Shown here: in pieces, positions 57,610-64,000 of the stretch
Layout of the letters: the number at the start of each line of letters is the position of its first letter
Position numbering within the stretch: the first letter of the stretch is position 1
Origin: Leptobrachium leishanense
Lineage: Eukaryota > Chordata > Amphibia > Anura > Megophryidae
Direction of reading: 5' to 3'
Length of the DNA stretch: 64,000 nt
Assembly (NCBI GenBank): GCA_009667805.1
Contig: CM019064.1
Location: 273,959,662-274,023,661, forward strand
Made by a program: the position numbers and the translations under genes
The notes under the pieces: model-generated
Database searches by the model: none
What the model saw: the letters and a program-made list of their open reading frames with translations, nothing else
Told to the model about the DNA's origin: nothing

Positions 57610-58694
57610 AAGTCAGGAAATGCAACATCCATTTCTACTATATTAAATATTGTGAAGACATTTTTGCACTTTCACGTCAACATCTAATAAAACCGTTTAT
57701 CGCAAACCTAAAAATCATTTATATTTATAGCAACAATGATTCAGTTTGAGGGATTTTTCAGCAATGGTTCAATCAATGCATCCAACACAATTTGCTGAGC
57801 AATTGATATAATATATGCAGACAATTTAATCCTCAACATGAAAGCTGACCTAAATATTAGATGCTTCCCAATCAATAACATAACTAATTAGAATCTTTTT
57901 CTTTTCTTTTCCCAGTTGCTAAGGTGACTGGTGGCAGATGCACAAAGTGATGATTGTAATAAAGCGCTATGCATTGCTAAACATGACTAGAAAAATATGT
58001 ATTGCATTATGCAGATGTATACAGTTTATAAGAAAATTGCATAAAATATATCATTGCAAAATGCTAAAATATGTATCTGGTCTCCAGCCTGCACAAACTG
58101 TCCAGTCAACGGGATAAGGAAAGAGTTTGAAGAAATCAGAAGAAACCATTAATCAGTGAATACACTACATCAGAAAGATAAAAATGTGGCAAAAACAACC
58201 CCGCTGTGTAGCAATATACTGAATTTGGGGACGAACTTTCAAAATATTTATGGTAATTGATATATATAATTTAAAATAATTCATGTTTGGCCTGTGTACA
58301 AACACGCATTGATGCAGTATTGTGATTTTGTAAGCTGTGGAATAAACAAAAAGTAAAACTTGTATAGATGTGTTATTCTTCATTCAGTAGTCCAGTCCTT
58401 ATTCATTTATGTATTTTTATTCTTTTTCTTTACTATTTTATATGTTTGTAGACACATGTTTAGACTAGGGCTGCCAGATCAGCCATCTTTTCCTTGACAC
58501 CTATTACCATTTGATGCAGAGGGGAGCATAGGGAAAAGTGCTGCCCTGCAACATGTATAATTCATAGGCGGCAGGAAGGAAATCAGGGCAGCTCACCTGG
58601 GATTCTTTTTTGATTTCCTACTTGTAGCATGTGAATTCTACATGCTACTGGTTTGCATTTTTAAGGCACTGCCCATCAGCATGAATAAACTATA
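57610..58694. other. No gene recognised
   Basis: AT-rich sequence without supported coding frames or element ends. Confidence 0.5.
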
Positions 58695-59380
58695 TGGGCC
58701 CTATGCACTACTGAATGCTAAGTGTAGCATTCAGAGATGTAAGCGTTAACATCAGGATAAGTGACTTTGAAGCACGCCCCCCATATTACCTTCCTGACAT
58801 TTAAAAAATCAGTGCAACAGTGATTGTGTGAGCTTGCGCAAACTTGCTGTACTTTGCACACCCTATGCTTAACATAGGGGACGCAATCAGTAATTAGCGT
58901 TAGGATAAGTAAGGTATTAGAAAGTCCTAGTGCTAATTACCGCACCAAAGGGTTAACCAATGTTTTTTTTTCTACCAGCACCCAAAAGCTGGTGCTAACA
59001 GATTCCCCTTTTGCAGAATAAATTAACACCAGCTAACCCCCCCCCAATAAATCAAATACTCACATCACATCCCGCAGCGAGAATGGTGGCCCTATCCACC
59101 GCTTCTGGCTGACGGGAGCAGATTGGAAGGGAGATCGCGCAGGGATCGTGGCCCGGCAGCAAAACCCTCCATGGAAACCTGTGGACTCCAGGAGGTGATA
59201 CACACGGCATGCCAGAAGCATTACTGCGAGTGTCACCGAGGTTAGTGCTTGGTTAAGGGGCCTGAATTAGCACCTGCCCCGGAATCTGCTGCTAAAATGG
59301 GGACACTATGGGGAAACCTGCAGGCGTACATTTTTGTCATTAGCGTCCCCATTATAGCAGTAGGTAGTGCATAGGGCCCT
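58695..59380. mobile_element. Family C complete element, 686 bp
   Basis: The ends are TGGGCCCTATGCACTACT and AGGTAGTGCATAGGGCCCT, with ATA on the left and ATG on the right. Length and block order match 51784-52468: TTAACATAGGGGACGCAATC, a GGTGCTAACAGATTC / AATTAACACCAGC hairpin, CCTCCATGG, GGAGGTGATAC. Confidence 0.82.
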
Positions 59381-60113
59381 ATGGGTCCAGGAAAAGAGGG
59401 GCCCATCTGGCAACCTTGGTTTAGAAATCCCTGATTTGAGTCTTTGAACCTGCATTATAAATTAAAACCTTGGAGACCTTGAAATAACTCTGTGCCACAC
59501 AATGGTTGAAATACTTGTGGTGATGCAATTTTTATTTACATTTATAAAACCAGCACTAAAACCAAGCAAAGACTGTGAATAATCTGTGTCTTTCTAGCAA
59601 CAGGAATATCCTGTCGTAAATAAGCTATATCTTCCTCCATCAGAGTGAGGTCTGTCTGCACTGGCCACCTGAGAGGCCAGGGCATAGGGCGGCAGACTTC
59701 ACGCGGTGTGCTATGTGACATATTCAGACCAGGCCATCTTGAAGTCCCACTGGGCCTATGCTGCAGCCTAGGGAATATGGCCCGTGTTCCCCAGGCAACC
59801 TCGCACCCCAGGACAAGCCTTTAGCAATGGAACATCCAGGCTATTTTTTAAATGCTTGGGTAGTGCTGTGTTAGATTCCACTACAAGAGAGTTTTCCAAC
59901 TCTTATACGGAGGTGTTGCTTGCAAGTTCCTCTGCTTCTCAGAATGGAGAAACATAACTGATTGGTTTCCCTACATTCACTGTTGAGCCCTCTGCTATTG
60001 TCCTCTTTGATGTAAGATTCTCTGAAACATAAAAAAAATTCGGTACCTTCAGGAGTGTTTTTTGAAATTCTTCAGATCTGCCTGTTGGTCTCCAGAGTCG
60101 ATTGAGCCTCTTA
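59381..60113. other. No gene recognised
   Basis: Mixed DNA with no supported feature. Composition rises in GC near 59640-59800 without a coding frame. Confidence 0.5.
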
Positions 60114-60555
60114 CAGGGTTATCCAAAGAGATCCGAATTGCTGGAGAAAGGTAACCGAACGTTGAAAATCTGCGTTCGGTTACCTTTCTTGGCCATTCGG
60201 CTATCCAGAGATGCTGCCGAAGACATGCCGAAGACACATGCTGCCGAAGACTTTATGGGAAAGCCCTTAAAGCCCTTTCAGCATCAGGGACAGCAGCCAG
60301 AGTCTCCTCCAGGTCTTCAACAGTGGTCAACGGTATTATTTTTCTCCTTTTTTTTCAGTTAACGGCAAAGGAAAAATTAAAAAAGTAACGGGAATCAAAA
60401 ATGTCGCCAGAAAAATTCAATACAATCAATAAATAAAAAGGTTTTTGCTGCAAATGAAAAGAATAAATGGTTGAATAAAAAATAAATAGAATCGAAAATA
60501 TAATTTTACATTGAATACTACGGGATTCGTCTGTTGAACTAAATCATTTCACTAC
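60114..60555 (+). mobile_element. Family B-related element, one end only
   Basis: It starts CAGGGTTATCCAAAGAGATC and has the GGTAACCGAACGTTGAAAAT hairpin and CCATTCGGCTATCCAGAGA. Then it departs into three GCCGAAGACA words and an AT-rich core with GGTTTTTGCTGCAAATG and TACATTGAATACTACGGGAT, as in other members. The far end was not found. Confidence 0.6.
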
Positions 60556-62372
60556 AGGCAATTTCCCTGCCACTGCAGAGCGGTTTAACTGCACAATTCA
60601 TCTTTTTTTCATGTATATTGTATCTGGTCTTCCCGATTTCGTCTGACAAATCCCATTCAAACAGGAAAGATCACTAGTCTGTTGTAGTCACACAAAGTCG
60701 TCTGAAGTCGTCCGATGGAAGTCAAAAGCAGTGGATGAGGTCTGAATGTCCTGCATGTTGTGGGATTGGTCGGACGATGATGGACGACGGTGGACAATCG
60801 CACATTTAAACAAATGTGGACCCAGTGGCCGTCAGCCTAAAGCTGGGTGTGGAGACTCCTTCTAGCCCACAGACATCATGGATGAAGGAAACACCTCCAC
60901 TTTACCCAGCTGTGGTAGCCAAATAAAGCTGCAGGGGAAGGTAGGAATGGGGGAGGCACACCACATAGGCTAACCATTTACAAAATTCAAAGCGACCGGG
61001 ATGTATAGAGTGTTCCTTTTTAGAGTAAAGATCCTGAGGGACACTGATGGATAGAGATGCATGCAAATGGATATGTTGGATAAAATTATTATGATTAACG
61101 AGAACTAACAAATATATGAAGAAAACTTTTAAAAATAAACTAATGTTTACGATTATCTACAGTACTGTAATGTCTAAAGATGTTGATTTTATTATGAATT
61201 CTGTGCATCAACACATTCCAACTCAACTGCTAAAAATTCAGAAATATGCACAGAGAAAGGAGTAAATAAAATATAGTGTGATCCCAAATATATTTCCTTG
61301 TACTTTAAACACATATGTGGATAATAAGATAGACAGCAGACAGAAAAGAATGGACTATTTTGATTTCAGTATGAGTTTACGACTGTTCGTAATTTTTTTA
61401 TTAAGTGATGGGAGCACTGCCTTCATTTGGTGGCTCTCTCTTTAAGACCCTTATATCCTCCTTCCAATGTCTTTTCTGCTTTATTAAAATTCTTTAATAA
61501 AGAAGTTATGTAGAGAAAGTAGCACTGGGAAAGATTGTGAAACTAGGAATATTGATATAGGTAGGTTCTGGGAGTTCAATCTGTGCAATAACTATGGTTG
61601 AACACATTATTTACTTCTTCGGAATACATTTCCTTATTGAAATTGTGCTTGTGCCCATAAAATGCCATTCATATTTCTTTCTTATTATATGGTAACATCT
61701 AAAGAGCACCCATACATAAACATTTACAAATACCTAGATGTACACAGAACAACATTATTTAAGCCTTTGGATGCGTTCCAGCAGTATATCTTAAATCGTT
61801 CTCCCTGCACTGGCCCAGAATGTCTATAAATCAAGATAGATTGTTTACTTCAAATCAGTAATGCACAATTTTCCTTACTCACAGCCTATGTTCCCTGGGG
61901 CATTAATATACTTTGACAGTGCATTGCCAGCAGTATTTCCTGAATTAAAACTATGCATCCACCAGCCAAATATGTGGCTGTGCTTGAAATTGTGGAAGAA
62001 AAATAACAATTATCAGACTTTCTTGAGTCAGATATATTCATAAAAAAGCTAATTATAAAAAAAATAACATAATATATTTAAGTGTCACCTTTTAATGTCT
62101 GTTGATAAAGAATACGATCTGTGATTGATTTGCCTTTCATTTCTTCTTGACCTGATAGACACACGTTACGGGATATGTTGTTGAATACAGCAGATTTTTT
62201 TGGTGAATCTTACATTATATTAAATTGATTCTTGGGGTGTTATGATCCAAAGGTATAAACTATTAGTATATGGTATTACTTTTGGTATATTACTGCTGGT
62301 CTACCAAGCAGTGTCAGTAAAGCATGTGATACATAAAAGTATGTAAAAAAATAATGAAAAAAGAAATGCTGG
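60556..62372. other. No gene recognised
   Basis: A stretch at 60640-60830 has repeated GTCGTCTGAAGTCGTCCG-like words ending in CCGTCAGCCTAAAGCTGGGT, which may be another degraded TIR element. The remainder is AT-rich without coding frames. Confidence 0.45.
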
Positions 62373-63304
62373 TGTAGCGCTGTGTTTAATTTGTCCTTCT
62401 AAATTGAAACGATATTGCCACTAGAGGGAGACAGAGCATATATGTGTGAAAGACTATGCTGGACTTAAGGACTCTATCTCCAAGAAACCCTTGGGGAGGA
62501 AAAAGGAAGTGAGCGTGCTAGCACCAGGAAAGAGAATCAGAACATTGTGTACAGCATAGGCAGAACGAGCAGAGCAGCGTGTGGAGAGAGACATATGAGA
62601 GACACTGTCTGGGATCGAAACCAGGTTGGAGCGTGTGAAGGTGGTATTATCCAGTGCTGGAGATTGGGGAAAGACTCTGCATCATCGTGTACCACATTCC
62701 GCTGAGCAGTTCGTATGACAAGCTTGTTCCAGGAGGACCTCGAGTAAGGAGGCCGCGGACAGAACGGGAGTGCAGGTGGCGGATAGATTCCTGACGGCAG
62801 AGTGGATTTCATTTGGCACCGGGTTCCAGTCGGTGGAGAGAGATCTTCTGGTCGAGTCATTGTTTCTGGACAAGTTGTTTGGCGGATGGGTGAGAGGCCT
62901 CAAGGCCTGCAGTTCCATAACAGTGCGCACTTACTGGATTACTTTGAATTACAGGGCCCCAACGTTGACTAGTCGAAGATATTTGTTCCCTCACTGGCCA
63001 GTGAGTCTAGTACCCGGGTACCCTAGGACACAAATTTTTGAGCCTTTTTGAGCGGGACTTAAACCCACGAACTGAGGGGTATTAACTGTTTCTTTTCCGC
63101 CGCGTGTTTTCCGCGTTGCGTATCACGTCATTCATCCAAACTTAATTGCTTTATGTCTCAAAGTATATGTGTATTCAATGCCATTTTATCGCTTCAGTAA
63201 AGTATATATAACTTAGAAAATCCACAACAGTGTGCACAGTAATTCTTAGTGCGGTGAGACTATCCTGGGTTTCTTCAGCGGCTCCTCCGGGGGTGAGTGC
63301 TACA
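62373..63304 (+). mobile_element. Probable solo LTR, 932 bp
   Basis: The ends are TGTAGCGCTGTG and GTGAGTGCTACA, opposite each other and flanked by CTGG on both sides (62369-62372, 63305-63308). A CAGTAAAGTATATATAAC stretch and a GT-rich tail before the end fit R-U5. The 4-base duplication is shorter than in the other LTRs here, so the call is less secure. Confidence 0.55.
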
Positions 63305-63439
63305 CTGGTCACCCTGCAGGATTTGATATGGCTGCTTTAAATAAAACCTATCGGATCCATCCGCGAGTCTTTATTAATTATAATTGATAAAGGTTTGTTT
63401 AATGAGCCAAAACATTGTAAAGCAGTGTGACCTACTTTT

Positions 63440-63965
63440 CCTTTTTTTAAATTATTATTATTCTTTATTTATAAAGCGCCAGCATATTCTGCAGCGCTGT
63501 TCAAAGGGCACAATATAGACAGGGTTACAATACATTGAACAACATTTCGACAAACCAGTACAGGAGGAAATGAGGGCCCTATTCCTGTGGGAATTTACAA
63601 TCTAGAAGGGTTGGGGGTGGAAACAGGAGGAGAGGACTGCAAGGTGAGAGGGATGGACTGGTTAGGGCAGTGGGGTGTATCAGTGAGTCGGGTTGTATGC
63701 TTCCCTAAATAGGAATGTTTTAAGGGAATGGAAGCTAGGGGAAAGTCTGACCGTATGAGGGAGAGCGTTCCAGAGGATGGGACTGCGCGTGAGAAATCCT
63801 GCAGTCTATCATGGGAAGAGGTGATGCGGGGAGGAGCTAGGCACAGGTCACTGTTTGATCTTAGGGAGCGGGCTGGGGTGTTTGTGTCACATCTCACTTT
63901 GCAGGGTTGCAGTTTCGAGCTCAGTATGCGGTTACAAAAGCGGAGTGAGGCAGGAGTTGAGGATT
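63440..63965. repeat. Interspersed repeat with ATT run and AAAGCGCCAGC start
   Basis: A short ATT run is followed by CTTTATTTATAAAGCGCCAG and CATATTCTGCAGCGCTGTTC. A long GC-richer body follows, with GTGGGAATTTACAATCTAGA, GAGAGCGTTCCAGAGGATGG and TGGGAAGAGGTGATG. I recognise this order as a widespread amphibian repeat, but I cannot fix its class from sequence alone. Frames across it on both strands are not gene-like. Confidence 0.6.
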
Positions 63966-64000
63966 AACCAGAAATAAAGGGTTTATTAAATGAGGAAACA

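Overview
The window looks like a vertebrate genome, most likely a frog or toad. It is AT-rich and has no recognisable host exon, tRNA or rRNA gene. Almost all recognisable content is transposon-derived. The amphibian call rests on the mix of hAT elements, solo LTRs with TGTCACGG-type ends, a Helitron relic and many TIR miniatures. It is an inference, not a database match. The only long convincing reading frame is a hAT transposase (35241-37400). A second, broken coding relic is the C-terminal end of a Helitron Pif1-like helicase (17762-18164).

Region by region. 1-14 kb: a 26-bp minisatellite (249-950), low-complexity tracts, fragments of miniature elements, then about 4 kb of plain AT-rich DNA. 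14-24 kb: a hAT miniature element with an 8-bp target duplication that carries a minisatellite (14103-15361), a 145-bp tandem array leading into the Helitron relic (16385-18164), a solo LTR (19560-19917), a twin-hairpin element (20414-21274), and a second minisatellite with a related core followed by five inverted repeats (22519-23745). 24-34 kb: mostly unassigned DNA with a palindromic hAT element (26472-27477) and two 425-bp TIR elements (27771-28195, 32127-32551). 34-39 kb: the 5'-truncated hAT element with its transposase and a 139-bp tandem array in its 3' part. 39-53 kb: three twin-hairpin elements and a young 5-kb LTR element with no visible gag or pol (43021-48047, minus strand, tRNA-Leu primer site). 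53-64 kb: solo LTRs and a nested stack of elements (54856-57606), more AGCGTTA-type miniatures, a probable LTR (62373-63304) and an interspersed repeat at the right edge.

Four TIR families recur and are named here for cross-reference. Family A: GGCTAGGGTCAGAC ends, TWA target duplication. Family B: CAGGGTTATTCAAAGAG ends with a different perfect hairpin at each end, 3-bp duplication. Family B2: a diverged relative of B. Family C: AGGGC ends with inner AGCGTTA motifs. Family D: a short palindromic element with CAGGGTTATTCAGAGAG ends. Their insertions into each other give a relative age order. There is no operon-like cooperation between genes. The biology visible is transposon accumulation, nesting and tandem-repeat growth inside transposons.
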